A stretch of 64,000 nucleotides of DNA, taken from assembly GCA_019096155.1 (NCBI GenBank), contig JAHCVI010000001.1, forward strand, positions 7,440,001 through 7,504,000. Reading direction: 5' to 3'. Both the position numbers and the translations under genes were made by a program. Under the pieces are notes generated by a model. The model worked only from the letters and a program-made list of their open reading frames with translations. It was not told where the DNA came from and did no database searches. This DNA is from Staphylotrichum longicolle. Its lineage: Eukaryota; Ascomycota; Sordariomycetes; Sordariales; Chaetomiaceae. Positions 47,441 to 58,345 of the stretch are shown piece by piece; the first letter of the stretch is position 1, and every line of letters starts with the position of its first letter.

Positions 47441-48119
47441 ACCGAGACATGACGGACGTGTACAGGGCTTTGAGATATTTGCAACCCGAACGTAGAGAGT
47501 GTCCATTTCTGTCTGGCCAGGGACGAACTGCAACACCTTGACACGACTGCAGGGCGAGGGTGCAGCAAGTTTTGGGTGTGAGTTTTTGTAAGGTGGTCAC
47601 AACGGGTGTGGCCAAGGGGCGATCAGTCTGGAATGTATGATTACGAGCGGATTGGGAAACTGGCGTTTGGGATGGAGGAAGGCCTCATACTGCGAATCCT
47701 AGAGTTCAATCCATGTTGTAAACTGTTTGACGCACATCCACGACAACGACGACAGGCAAGCAAACCGGCCCCCCGCCCATCGGTCCTTCACAGCGCAGGC
47801 CGGCCTTGTGCTGCGAGGGCCTATCACAGAGCCCCGACGACCCATGCGCAACTCTAAAATAGAACGAGCAGTGAAAAGGGGGTATTTCTCCGCGTAGCAT
47901 AATGGCTACCTAAAACGAGTGACAAGCCCAATGCAGTGTGCCGAATGAAGAAAGCAGCACCCCATCCCAACCATGACCGGTGTAAACGCCATGGCTATCC
48001 CAAACTGACTGGGCAAAAAGACCGTCCGTTTTTGAGTATATAGAACAGGAACGAAATCAACAGAGAAAGCTCAACGCAAACGCCTCCGCACCCTCCCCAA
48101 ACCACAGGGGAACGACGGC
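47441..48119. other. Convergent 3' flanks
   Basis: 679 bp between TVP23 (+) and a leftward gene. A sequence at about 47881-47906 resembles a tRNA D-arm but lacks the rest of a tRNA. No gene seen. Confidence 0.5.
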
Positions 48120-49583
48120 TCAACGTCTCCCCGCTTGCTCGATCGCGGCATCCAGCTGCCGCTCCTCGTCCTCCAGCCGGCGGATCTCCTCCTCCGTCAT
48201 GCCTCCTCGACCAAGTGCGCGTACGGCGTCGTCAGCGCCCGCGGGGCGCCCGCCCCGGCGTCGCGCTCGGCACGCTGACGCGGGGCTCGTCGGCCTGGGC
48301 CACCGATGCGGCGCGCACGCTGGGCGTCCCGGCCGCGCCGCCGCTTGGGCGGTCCGAGTAGGGGGTGAACGACCGCCCTTGGTCCTGCTGGTGCTGGTGG
48401 TGGGGGTGGTGCGCCGCCGCCGCCGCCGCTGCAACGGCGCCCGCGGCTACCGGTTCTTCGTGGGGTGCCGCCGCGCCGTCCTGGTATGCGCCGCTGGGCC
48501 CGGGGGCCGGGGCGCCGTCGTCGGAGTAGGGCGAGTGCGGGGTCACGTCGACGTCGGCGCCGGCCTCCTTCTCGGCCATGAGCTCGTCGGTGCGGTTGCC
48601 GGAGCCGTAGGCCGAGTCGACGGGATGCATGGCCTTCTGTTTCTGGCGCCGGCGCAGCAGGAACCACACGAGGGCGAAGACGAGGATCAGGCCGACCGCG
48701 CCGCACGCGATGGCGATCCCAATGACGGCGCCGCTCTGAAGGCCGCCACCACTCCCGGAGGCTGGCGGGGCAGATGAGGCCGCTTCGCCGCTGACGGTCC
48801 CGGTCGGTTGCCCACCGCCGGTGCCAGTACTCTGGCCGTCATTGGAGGATGTCTCCTCAGGCAGGTAGGAGCTACTATTGAAAGAGAGGTTCGCGTTCTG
48901 CACCCATCCGGTTATCGGCGCGTCGTTGCCTGGGGGTAGCTCCGTGACCAGAGTGAACAGGCGGCTGTAGCTTCGTCCGTTGGCCCAGATAGCTTCAAAC
49001 CAGAGCGGTTTAGAAACGGTGATATCTTTGATGCTCTGAATCGTCACATTGCCCCCGTGGAGATTTGAATGAACTAGGCGGCCGTTGTCAGTGCCTAGGC
49101 ATGTCTCAGCGACCAAGGACGGCGATTATACCCACCTAAAAGCGTCTCGTCGACTGCATCCGTAGATTTCGCATTTTCTTCGCGGGTCTGAAGCCCTCGA
49201 GGTTGGCCAATGCGTCCACCACGGTCTTGCCCTTGGGTATTCCCCCCCGGAGTTTGAGGAGTATTTGGAGTCTGTGTGGCAGAAAGCGAGCTCGTGGTCG
49301 ATGAAAGCGGATAGGGTGAGTCTTGGTTCGTTCCTTTTTGAATCGAGTGCGCCGAGGCAGGTTTGCCGTCAATATAGGTCCAAAGTCTGATTTCGTCAAC
49401 TACAATGTTGTCTGTCGTCCACTTGAAGGTCCTGATGGTGCCGGTCGGGAAGTAGATGATTGCTTGGGTGTCGACCCAGCTCCCCTTGAAGTCCGCATCA
49501 GTGAAGGTGACGAAGGCTGCCTCTGCGGTCCCAAGGGCCAGAGCGGCCACCGCCAGCCAGCTCCTCCCCGATGATATTCGCAT
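48120..49583 (-). CDS. Fungal type I membrane protein, C-terminal frame interrupted
   Basis: Exon 1 49136-49583 and exon 2 from 49094 (41-nt intron, donor GTGGGT). Signal peptide at 1-22 (WLAVAALALGTAEA), then an ectodomain AFVTFTDADFKGSWVDTQAI, FKWTTDNIVVDEIRLWTYID and NVTIQSIKDI. A Ser/Thr/Gly-rich stalk precedes a membrane helix at about 270-294 (GAVIGIAIACGAVGLILVFA) and a basic stop-transfer RRRQKQK. The tail is disordered with polyalanine and His-rich patches. The main frame stops at 48232, but the conserved-looking end LTTPYAHLVEE and then MTEEEIRRLEDEERQLDAAI continue in two other frames to 48120. One missing base before each restores the tail. Probably an assembly error, not a pseudogene. 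Function unknown; surface or wall role possible. Confidence 0.75.
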
Positions 49584-50902
49584 TCTGTTCGTCGGCAGAG
49601 CCTCGAGATTTGGTCTCAATCCGTTCAGACCTGGCGAACCATGGCACGACCCGACCCGCGACTGCTGCTGGCCTCGATCTGGCAACGCGGGTTAACTTAG
49701 TTGCACCCGGGATATCAAACGTCACGTCGGAGCCAATCGTGGATATCGTCAAAGAGCAGAAGAGCGGCCGTCACGAGCGAAAGGGGAAAAAAGTCCAACC
49801 TCGCGCACTCGAGGGGACAGAATGCAGAATGTGCGAGCGAGCGACGAGGCTCCGTCCTTGGTGTCAGCACACACCCCAAAAACTTCCGCTCTGCTGCCCG
49901 CGCCCGCCCAACCCAAGCGCTCAGCTGGGGGTGGGAGGATTGCGCGGTGTTCATTTGCATAGCCCAAAGGCTGAGAGGCGCAGCTTCACCAACCAGAACC
50001 CCTTGTCGGGTTGTCCGCGCCATCCCGAAAGCGGCACAACGTTTCGAGGGCTGCATGGGTTGGTTGAGTGCATGCCTGCCAATCCCTCCCCCACGGCCCT
50101 GTCTGGAATCCAGAGCGAACAGATTATTCTCTGGATGGAAGAAGTGATGTGAACTGGTACGACACACCGCGAGAGCGTCGAGATGCCTCTCGATGTATGT
50201 GCACTACAGTACGGTGCGACCCAACTTTCTCTTTCCCGAGGCACCTCTGCCTGGCGCTGAATCCCTTCTGCCCATCAGCTCGCAAGAAGCACATAATCGT
50301 GCTTACTCGGGGGATCCAGAGTCCAGACCTTCCTCACCAATCACGGAACCGACCAACCGCCTGGCCCCTAATATAGCACCAACAATCTATTTCATGCCGG
50401 CCGATGATGCAGCCCTTCTTCGGCTCCGTCAAGCAGATCGCGGGACAATGTCAGACAATCCAAGCCAGCAGCAACGGGTCGGCCACTCTTCGTCGTCCCG
50501 CCGAAGCATCTCCAGCACCGAGGGTGCGAAGGGGACCGGTGCTGCCATATTCATGATGTTGGAGCGGGGTCCTGTCAGCAAACCCACCGGGCTGAGTCGA
50601 TTTGGTGCCGATCACCCGCCAAGTGGGGAGCGGCTGAACCTTTTGTTGCACCCAAGTGTGTCTTGGCTCCTTCCAGACCTTTTCCTTCACAGTTTAGCTG
50701 CCACGTGATTCCTCAATAGTCGCTCTGGTGGCTTCGGGCTTTAACACCAAGACAAGGAACAGAAAGGCTGACGACGTTGACAGAGGGCACTTGTTGCGAG
50801 ACGGGCTCGACCCGCTTATTGGTGGCATATTTGCATTGTTAGGTATGGAGTGCAGGTCGCCAAAGCCCAGGCCCCCATAAGCCTCCTCGGCCTCGCAGAG
50901 CC
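49584..50902. other. Gene-free 1.3 kb region
   Basis: Upstream side of the membrane-protein gene and 3' flank of the Tls1-like gene, both leftward. Short frames only, of random composition. Confidence 0.5.
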
Positions 50903-52179
50903 TCATCGCCGTTGCTTGCTCACCTGCTCCTTGAGCAAGATATCCCGCATGGCTGCCCGCGCGTTGCGACTGCCGCCCAGCTTTGGCCCTTTGAGAATCT
51001 CCTCCTGTGCCTTTGCCCCGGATTTGGCGGGCTGTGCCGGCCTCCGCCGCCGGTTCCGCTGCGCCATGGCCTCCATAAACTCGCGTCGGAACTCTTCGGC
51101 GATGCGGTCATCGGCTGCGCCGTCCTCCTCCTCAAAGCTCGCCGGGTTCACGGGTTGCTCTGGCTGCGTGGCGTAGATATCGACTGGAGACAACAGATTA
51201 GCGATTAGGATCTCCGAGACAAGGGAGAGGGGCCGCTTACGCCTATTCTCGCTCAAAAACTCCTCCACAAGCTGATCGCGCTGATATCGTCGCTCCCGCG
51301 ACGGTTCCTCGATCGCATCGGCTTGCCGTCGCGTCCAAGACGGACCTTCCTCGGCGCCCCTTGCTCTCGTCCTGCTCCTCGTCGATCTGGCCCTGCAGGC
51401 GCCTCCTCGCGCGCTCCGTCATCTCGATGTTGCGCGCGCGCGCCTCGTCGCCGAGGTCGATCTCGAGGAGCCGGCCTTGGAGCACCCGCTGGGAATCGCC
51501 CTGTCCGCCGAGCGCTGCTGTGCTTTGGCCTGGCTGGCCGTCGCCTAATGCTGTAATGCTGCCTTCGCGTGCCAGCTGTTGCTGCTGCTGTTGCTGCTGC
51601 TGCTGCGCGGCGGCCTCTGCGGCCTCTGCGGCGTGCCGCTTTCGTCTAGCCAACTCGGATTCTACGTACTCCTCCCTTGCTTGATCAGCCGCCGTTCCCA
51701 TTCTCGAGGGGCCGAAGACGGGCGTTAACTCACATGTGCCTGTTGACCAGCTCGCCGACCATACCCGTCTGGGGCGCGAAGCGCGTTGAAATGCCGCCGA
51801 TGACGGCTGCCTCTGCCCCTTGTTGGGCGTCGGTGTTGCCGTGGAGGACTAGCCCCCGTTCTGTGTTGTCCTCGCTGCCCGCGCGGTCGTCGCCGAGACC
51901 GGATGGCCCTGCCCGGAATCCCACGCCGCCATGCTTGTGCTTTCGAGAATTCCGTAGACGTAACGCCTCGGCGACGGAGAGTCCTTCGTGGTTCTCATCT
52001 GGTTCGGCGGGCGTAGCAAATGCGCTGCTGGATGCTGTGGCGTCGGTCTCGGCTGGGGTCTCGCCGTTGCTGGTGGTGCTTTCTGGTTCTTCCGCTCGCT
52101 GCCGGTAGATCTTTCTCTTCTTTCCCGGGCGGAATACCACCTGTGGCGCATCCTCCGTTTCAGGGTTGATGGTTGCCAT
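50903..52179 (-). CDS. Tls1/C9orf78-like (HCA59-family) protein, with apparent frame breaks
   Basis: Exons 51734-52179, 51241-51675 and 50903-51183. Family role: spliceosome-associated factor; in fission yeast Tls1 affects splicing of shelterin genes and telomere length. Start MATINPETEDAPQVVFRPGK followed by KRKIYRQ; signature GGISTRFAPQTGMVGELVN then RHMEEYVESELARRKR. A Glu/Ala and Gln10 run follows, then RNIEMTERARRRLQGQIDEE. In exon 2 the coding signal then changes frame twice: APRKVRLGRDGKPMRSRNRR with GSDDI in one frame, and RDQLVEEFLSENRLDIYATQ in the next, the latter joined correctly to exon 3. Exon 3 has FEEEDGAADDRIAEEFRREF and ends KEQVSKQRR. One missing base at each switch explains it. 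Length after correction about 386 residues. Confidence 0.85.
51573..51602 (-). repeat. CAG/CAA-type run coding Gln10 in the Tls1-like gene
   Basis: A TGC/TGT trinucleotide run on the + strand, read as ten glutamines directly after an Ala/Glu helix in the preceding gene. Probably length-variable. Confidence 0.85.
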
Positions 52180-52294
52180 GTTTGTTGATGAATGTTTGTG
52201 ATGGGGATGGGATTGGTGGCGGGGAGTCGGAGACAGCCCAGCAGGGTGCATCACAATCGCTTTATCTGTCAGGGTGCAGCTCAACGTGGCGCGG

Positions 52295-52305
52295 ACCCTA
52301 ACCCT
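52295..52305 (-). promoter_or_regulatory. Telomere-repeat-like box (ACCCTAACCCT)
   Basis: Reads ACCCTAACCCT on the + strand, that is AGGGTTAGGGT in the direction of the Tls1-like gene, 116 bp before its ATG. Such boxes are known targets of Tbf1/Myb-type telomere-repeat factors in fungal housekeeping promoters. Activity here is inferred from sequence and position only. Confidence 0.45.
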
Positions 52306-52809
52306 GATTCTTCAAACCACTCTCAAAAACAGCCACTTCCCTTCAACCAACAGAGCGTCCCCTGTTTGTCAAACTTGGTGTCCACTGATTTGACGTTATG
52401 GGGAAACTTCGATGCCCTACAAACCGTGTCGGCAGACTTCTGGCAGAGGTATGGAGGTTGATAGAATGGATTTCCATTGGATACTTCAGAATTCGATCTG
52501 AATGCTACGGAACCATGAAACGACATTGGACTCAAATACTGCTAGCACCCGTAACCTGAACAAGGGAAACCTGCACAAAGTTCGACAGATATCGTCCTCC
52601 AATCTTCTAGCATTGTTTTACAAGTTTCAATAGTCGCTGAGAAGAAGGCATCGTCAACGTCCCCAGAGGAGGTGCCATTAATAGCCACATCGAAAAGTAG
52701 AACCTCACCCTTAAATGCAGCATCCGTCTTCCATCAGCTTACACGACCTCTAAATTCTATGTGACCCAACTGATTGCTAGAAATATCTCAAACGACCTAG
52801 CGCTCGACT

Positions 52810-52930
52810 TTCCTGGCCGGTCCCAGCCAGCCCGGTGCACTGAGCGATCCGGCCGGGCGGCCGGCCTCGTTTCCCACCCCGGGACCCACCCTGGGCCGGC
52901 CACCGGGTCCGACCGGCCGGCGATCCTAAA
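52810..52930. repeat. GC-rich block with repeated GGCCGG palindromes
   Basis: A dense cluster of CCGGCC/GGCCGG words, including GGCCGGGCGGCCGG and GACCGGCCGGCG, within less GC-rich surroundings. The words can pair into hairpins. No coding sense. Confidence 0.6.
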
Positions 52931-53684
52931 ACCCACAATTCCGGGCCACCTGCCATCGCCGATGATTGAAGCCTGGCAATCAGCCTGGCCTCGGCTTTGG
53001 TCTTTCTCAGTTTTCACCTTCCTTTGTTGTCCATTCTGATCTAGAATAAAACAAGGCCTTGCAAACTGGTCGACCAGGTCGGACATGCCTCCCGCTGGCT
53101 TGACTCGGAGAAGCCCGGATGGACAAGAATAGTTCTGGTGAGTTTTTTTGGCCGCTGTTGGCCCATAAGTTCTGATTGGACTCTCCCCTTTCAGAAAGGA
53201 GATTCGGGATGCTTGGTGCCTTATCTGGTCGGCAGTAATGTGCATACGGGACGGAAGTGCGGTGCGTGTTTGTTGTGGAACAAGATCGGACACCGACATG
53301 TCCCATGATGTGCTTAGCCGCGAGACAGTGCCATGTCTCGACTCCAACCTCACGTATCACGACACACTGATTTTCGTTCAGCTGCTCTGTGCGGACCGGA
53401 TCTCACAGTGGTTACCTCTGGACCGAGACTATCAGGATCCATGCCAGTAACTGTGATGTTCAGACGACAGGCCAACAGATGGTCAGGTTGTTTATGTCCC
53501 CTCGCCTTTGACCCACGATGGCCAGTTCAAGGTCTGGCTGCGGCCAGCTTCCACATGTGCTTCTATTTCAGTGTCCCGGGCCATAAATCAAGACAGGTGG
53601 CACCGTCCCTTGTCTGCGCCCACGCCGGCGGCTCTCTAACGGCCGTACCTGACCATGGCAACTTCAAGCCTGTCACACGGAAGA

Positions 53685-53699
53685 ACACACACACACACA
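53685..53699. repeat. (AC)n microsatellite
   Basis: About seven AC dinucleotides in non-coding DNA, followed by related CACAC words. Confidence 0.8.
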
Positions 53700-54295
53700 T
53701 ACGCACCGCACACGCAAACAGGACCGAGTCAGTTGAGGGAAAACTGTATTGTATTGCGGAGGAAACACAGCAACATCGGCAAACCACACCCTCTCTTTCC
53801 CCTTTCAAAGAACAGTAGCGCACGGGAGTATCTCAGAGGAAGGAAAGAAAAAACCGGTATTCTAAATCACAACAAAAACAGGACGGACTGAAAATGGAGT
53901 CCATGAAATTTTTTCCCAACGCCACCGGTGCACCTTTGCCTCGCAAGCGCCCTCCCCCCAACCCCTTCCAAGACCCACCCAGAAACCTTGCCCATAGTAT
54001 GTAAAACACTGTCCCCCATGACAGCAAAGAGTGAGCGAGTGTCATTGTACAAAGACGTACGGTCCTGCAAACCCCCTTCCTGCTTCCCAGTCCCCACAAC
54101 GTTGGTGGTGGTCAGCAGAAAGAAACACTGCACCTCCCCCTTGTCTGCTCGCCTCGTCGCGGGGTTTGAATCGAAAACCGGCGGATGCCGTCAAGACTGA
54201 CAGCCCCGCAACCCGCACAAAAGAAACCCCCCCAAAAGCCCCGGGTGTATAATATATACAACGAATGTAGCACAAACCCTCAACCCTCCTTTGAC

Positions 54296-55306
54296 TCAAA
54301 TCCACGCCGCAGCCAGGGGCCTCGGCGGCGGGATCATCAGGCTCGCGAAAAGCCCCCTGACCTCGCACAGGTACTCGTCGGCGCTGAACTTGAGCAGCCC
54401 CCGCGAGAGCATCTCCTGCTCCTCGAGGTCGAGCTCGCTGGCCACGTGCTCCTTGACGCCGTACTCCTCGGCGATCTCCGACACCTGCGCCAGCTCCGGG
54501 CCGAACGGGTGCTGCGCCTCCGGGTAGTCTGTTCGGCGCTGCTGGTGAGGCTGGTGCTGGAGCTGGTGCGAGTGCGGGTGTTGTTGCTGGCTCTGGCTAT
54601 GCTGGTGCTGGTGCTGGAGCTGGTGCAGGCTCTGGCTGGGCGGTTGCGGTCGTGCCGGAGGCGTGGACGCAGGCGAGTAGGAAGCGGAGGGTGCCATAGA
54701 AGTGGTGATGGGTGTGGTTGGGGCCGAGATCTTGGACTTGTGGCGGGATACGTGGCCGGAGCTGACGCTGGTACTTGTGCTGGTGGACGAGGACCGCGAG
54801 AAGGAGAAGCTTGCTTTCGTCGAGACGGTGCGGTGTGATTGCTGGGACATGCCCGATGTGGACCGTTGCCGCACGAGAGTGTTGTATTGCTTCTTGGTGG
54901 AGTGGGAGGGGGCGCGTTGCGGGACCAGGGGCGCCTCGGGCTGTGTGGCGGGAGCTGTTGTCTGCTGGCCGGGGTTGGTGAAGAAGCAAGAGAGGTGATT
55001 CGGCTCCGGGGACAGGGACCTCTTTGCCGGGGATGACTCGACGTCGGGGCTTGTGGGCGGAGTGGTGCCGGATGTGAGCGCGCTGTCAGACATGTCGTCG
55101 TCGGATCGCCGCGATGAGCCCGTGGAGGAGGCCGACATGGGATGGATATCCGGCGCATTGTACGACAGGATGTTGGTGGTGTGAATAAGCTCGACTGGGC
55201 TCGAGATCTTGTGGCGGATCGAGTTGCTGCGGTGAGCATGATTCTCCTCGGCGACAGAAATGCTCTGCTTGACCCGGCGGGTCGTGAATGCCCTAGCGAT
55301 AGACAT
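54296..55306 (-). CDS. Uncharacterised Ser/Gln/His-rich protein with ordered C-terminus
   Basis: Single exon, 336 residues from MSIARAFTTRRVKQSISVAE. Residues 15 to about 250 are Ser/Thr/Pro-rich and then His/Gln-rich (HQLQHQHQHSQSQQQHPHSH), so probably disordered. The C-terminal 70 residues look folded: PFGPELAQVSEIAEEYGVKE, then HVASELDLEEQEMLSRGLLK, then FSADEYLCEVRGLFASLM. Fungal proteins with a similar start and end exist in my memory without a function. The frame is open a further 117 codons upstream to 55657, but those residues lack this pattern, so the ATG at 55306 is preferred. Signal peptide and membrane helices are absent. Possible signalling or polarity adaptor; not assigned. Confidence 0.75.
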   Translation of the reverse strand: MSIARAFTTRRVKQSISVAEENHAHRSNSIRHKISSPVELIHTTNILSYNAPDIHPMSASSTGSSRRSDDDMSDSALTSGTTPPTSPDVESSPAKRSLSPEPNHLSCFFTNPGQQTTAPATQPEAPLVPQRAPSHSTKKQYNTLVRQRSTSGMSQQSHRTVSTKASFSFSRSSSTSTSTSVSSGHVSRHKSKISAPTTPITTSMAPSASYSPASTPPARPQPPSQSLHQLQHQHQHSQSQQQHPHSHQLQHQPHQQRRTDYPEAQHPFGPELAQVSEIAEEYGVKEHVASELDLEEQEMLSRGLLKFSADEYLCEVRGLFASLMIPPPRPLAAAWI

Positions 55307-58300
55307 GTTGCCTGTTGACTCTTCCGACTCTTTTTGATAGAGAACTAAAACCCCACCACTAAGGAAGCTCCGCAGGGAGAGGTGAATCCGAGAATGCCTG
55401 GCGTCCTCGTAATGAATCCGAGGTGACAGGTCAACGATTCGAAACCACCCTCCACTCAAAGCTTGAAATCGATGGCGCGGAGGAGTAACTGGCAGTTCTC
55501 GGCGTTCTGAATTGAAGAAAAGAGGGCGATGTAAGTCCCCAGCAGGTCTGAGCCAAGAACCTGAATCGCTTTTCGAAACTGGCCAGTCCTGTGATCCAAG
55601 GGTCCGGTGTGACGTTGCGCTGGGGTTGCTGTGTGCGCCGTTTCGTAACACACCCACTGCTGAAGGTTACCAGACTGAACTCCCACACCCTATCAGATCA
55701 ATCGAGGTGAGCCCGGGTGACTGATGGCAAGAACAATGTCGGCGACCGTATGACCCCGACTGCGAAACAGTTGGCAGTGTGTCGTCCTCGGAAATGTGAC
55801 CTGGTCAAAGAAGGCCGAAATCAGGTGGCCCGGACTTGGTTGTTGTGAGGCAATGTCGAGAAAGAAGGAAGGTGATGAATGTAAAAGAAACCCCCGATGG
55901 CTTTCACAAAGAAAAAAGCCAAGGATGCCGGGAGGTTTTTGCTGCGCGGGGAACCAGTCCGTTTCGTCACAGTCAACGGTCTTTGATGCCGCTGCTACTG
56001 CAAAACTGCGCAAGAGTTTTTCTCGGAGAGAATGTGTTGGGGGCTGTTCTGTGGTAGACAGTCGCGGTTCTAGGCGTTCTAGAAGTGGTGGTGTCGTCTC
56101 CGCTCAAGGAGAATCGCTGAAGACGAGTGGGTAAGGAATGGAAACTGCTCCGGGAGTCCAAAAAGGCCCGCGATGAGGAACTCCGAACAGATTCAGGTTC
56201 GTTGAAGGAGAGGATGCATTGCAGATCCGAAAGATCGGAAGGAAGGTCAGAAGAGGAAAGGTTGCAATGAGGCAGAGGGTAAGGGAGGGCAAGAACATTA
56301 AAGGGAAGGGCATGAGTTTTGGGGGGCAGAAACACAAGCTCCCACTCGGGGAGACCAGGGGAGGAGGTAGCGGGTACGGCGGCAATCACTGGGCAGGACA
56401 CACGAGAGCTGGTATCGGTACGTCCCCGGCCTGTCCGCCGCGTGGGCGGGTTTCCCACGATCAACCAGGGGGCACTGGGCCTTTGGATTTGCCCCAGCCG
56501 GCTGCGCGGGAGCAAACCACAATGCAAGGTCGATGGTGATCTCGAGGAGGAGACCCGCCCAGCCCGCCATCGCGGCCTGACCCTCCCTCCCCTGGCGGGT
56601 GGGCCCCTACTCTATTCCTGGCCTCTGGTTGGCCCTCTGTTCAAACCCGTCTTGACTGGGCCAATGGGCATCGAAGGCACCCCCATCCCGCTCACACCCT
56701 GCAGTGCCTGCACGCCATTCCCCTTTTCACGCGCGGAGGTGGCAAGCACGGCAACTCGCGATCTGGAGGTCGAGAACACCCGAAACACGCACACATGTGT
56801 GCGCGGGTGGATATTGAGAGGCAAACAGCAATACATGCGATGGGGGCATCGTATAGCGTGGAGTTTGCGCAACTTTCTGCGTCATTCCAGGGAAAATACC
56901 GCGCGGTTGAACGTTCTGCAAAGAGATGGCCGATCTGGGCACCTCATAGGACGAACTTCAGATCACGCAGGGTTCTTCGCATGAGCATGGTGCCTAGGGT
57001 GCGTACCTGCATCCCGCATCGACTCAACAACAGGCATCAACGTGGACATCAACCGAGGGTCCACGTTCGCTGCAGCAAAAACAGTTCGGATGATTGCATC
57101 TGATAGCGCCCATGTGCCCCGACTCCGGGCGCTCGTTCGGAAACAATCTATTGCACACGTGCTTGTCTCTTTTTGCGATGGCGAACTTGTGATGAGAAAC
57201 CATGAGCAGCTTGCGAAAAGCACCCGCTGAGCGTTTCGCGCATCATCCATGGATCTCCCGCCTGATAGGCCGCGCACTGGGTTCGCGACAGGGGACGGAT
57301 GACCACCCCGCCCCTGCCCCGTCGCTGTGCCAGAGTTCTCTCCATCCACTGAGGGCCCGAGGATGGCTTTTGTTCCTGCAGTTGAAACGTGCTAACCAAG
57401 AACAACAAGGCCGTTGATTGGTTCGGCGCTTTTGTGGCTGTTGCTTCTCGAAGACGGTTTCTGTCTGAAACTTTTGGGCACAGCCATCAGGAGAGCCGCG
57501 GCGTGTTTCCCTCGCGATGCGCGCGGCTGATCTTGCCAGTTCGTGCCAACTGACCAGTTCGTCCCAAGACCCGAGGGCAAACGCCCGTGGTCGTCCCAAA
57601 AAGCATCTGTGGGTTTTGACATGACTCGGACCCAAGCCCGCCGCTAACGGAGAACAAGCGCCCGCGCTCCTGGCGACGATGCTTTTTGCGGGGAAGCAAA
57701 CCCCACCAGCTAACACTCCGGCGGGACACAAGTCCGTCATGCTTTCTCTTCCTTTGGACGTCGCGTGCGCAGGACGGAGATAACGTCAAAATCAGCATCT
57801 TTGTTGGGGAAGAGTGGCTCGACAGTCTACTGTGTACTTGGTACATGCGATTGCGCGATCAGCCAGACGATTTGAGGTCACTTTTGACATGTCGCTGATG
57901 AAGCCATGATCTCCGCGCCAGTGAATCAGTCCATGCCGGGCCGGACGACCGACACCCGGGTCACTTGAGCGATCACCGCCAATGCATGAATTGACCCCGC
58001 GATTCATTGACACCGGAGCGTTGCGTCATGCGCCTCTCTTTTGGGACCGGAGCCAGCCGGCGCTGGGAACCTTCATATCCAGATTCCGGCCATTACGCGA
58101 GACGCGCAGGATGCTGTCGCAGTTAAACCTTAACGTTAAATCCTGCTCCGGCAGAGCACCAGCTGACCATGGACCCCAAAAATGGATCGTGGGATGCCAC
58201 CCATCGAAATGCCGGCACCCAGAGCCAGATGGAACGCCAGGCGACATCACGCAATCGTAGGGTTTGGGGGGGTATCTCGGCATTTGGGTTGACTCCTGTA

Positions 58301-58345
58301 ACAACCGTAGATCCATGAATTCCAGCAAGGATATCCCCTCAGTCC
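55307..58345. other. Gene-free 3.0 kb region
   Basis: 5' flank of the preceding leftward gene and 3' flank of PWP1. Short frames on both strands with random composition. A perfect TTAACGTTAA palindrome lies near 58129-58138. No repeat family or RNA gene recognised. Confidence 0.5.

Larger units (their letters stand above)
52180..54295. other. Gene-free 2.1 kb region
   Basis: Promoter side of the Tls1-like gene and 3' flank of the next leftward gene. It holds a telomere-like box (52295-52305), a GC-rich block (about 52810-52930) and a CA microsatellite (53685-53699). No gene seen. Confidence 0.5.

Noticed and set aside
47881..47906. tRNA-like sequence (TAGCATAATGG with a short D-arm-like stem)
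   Set aside because: It has an A-box-like segment, but no anticodon arm, no T-arm (no GGTTCGA-like B box) and no matching acceptor strand downstream.
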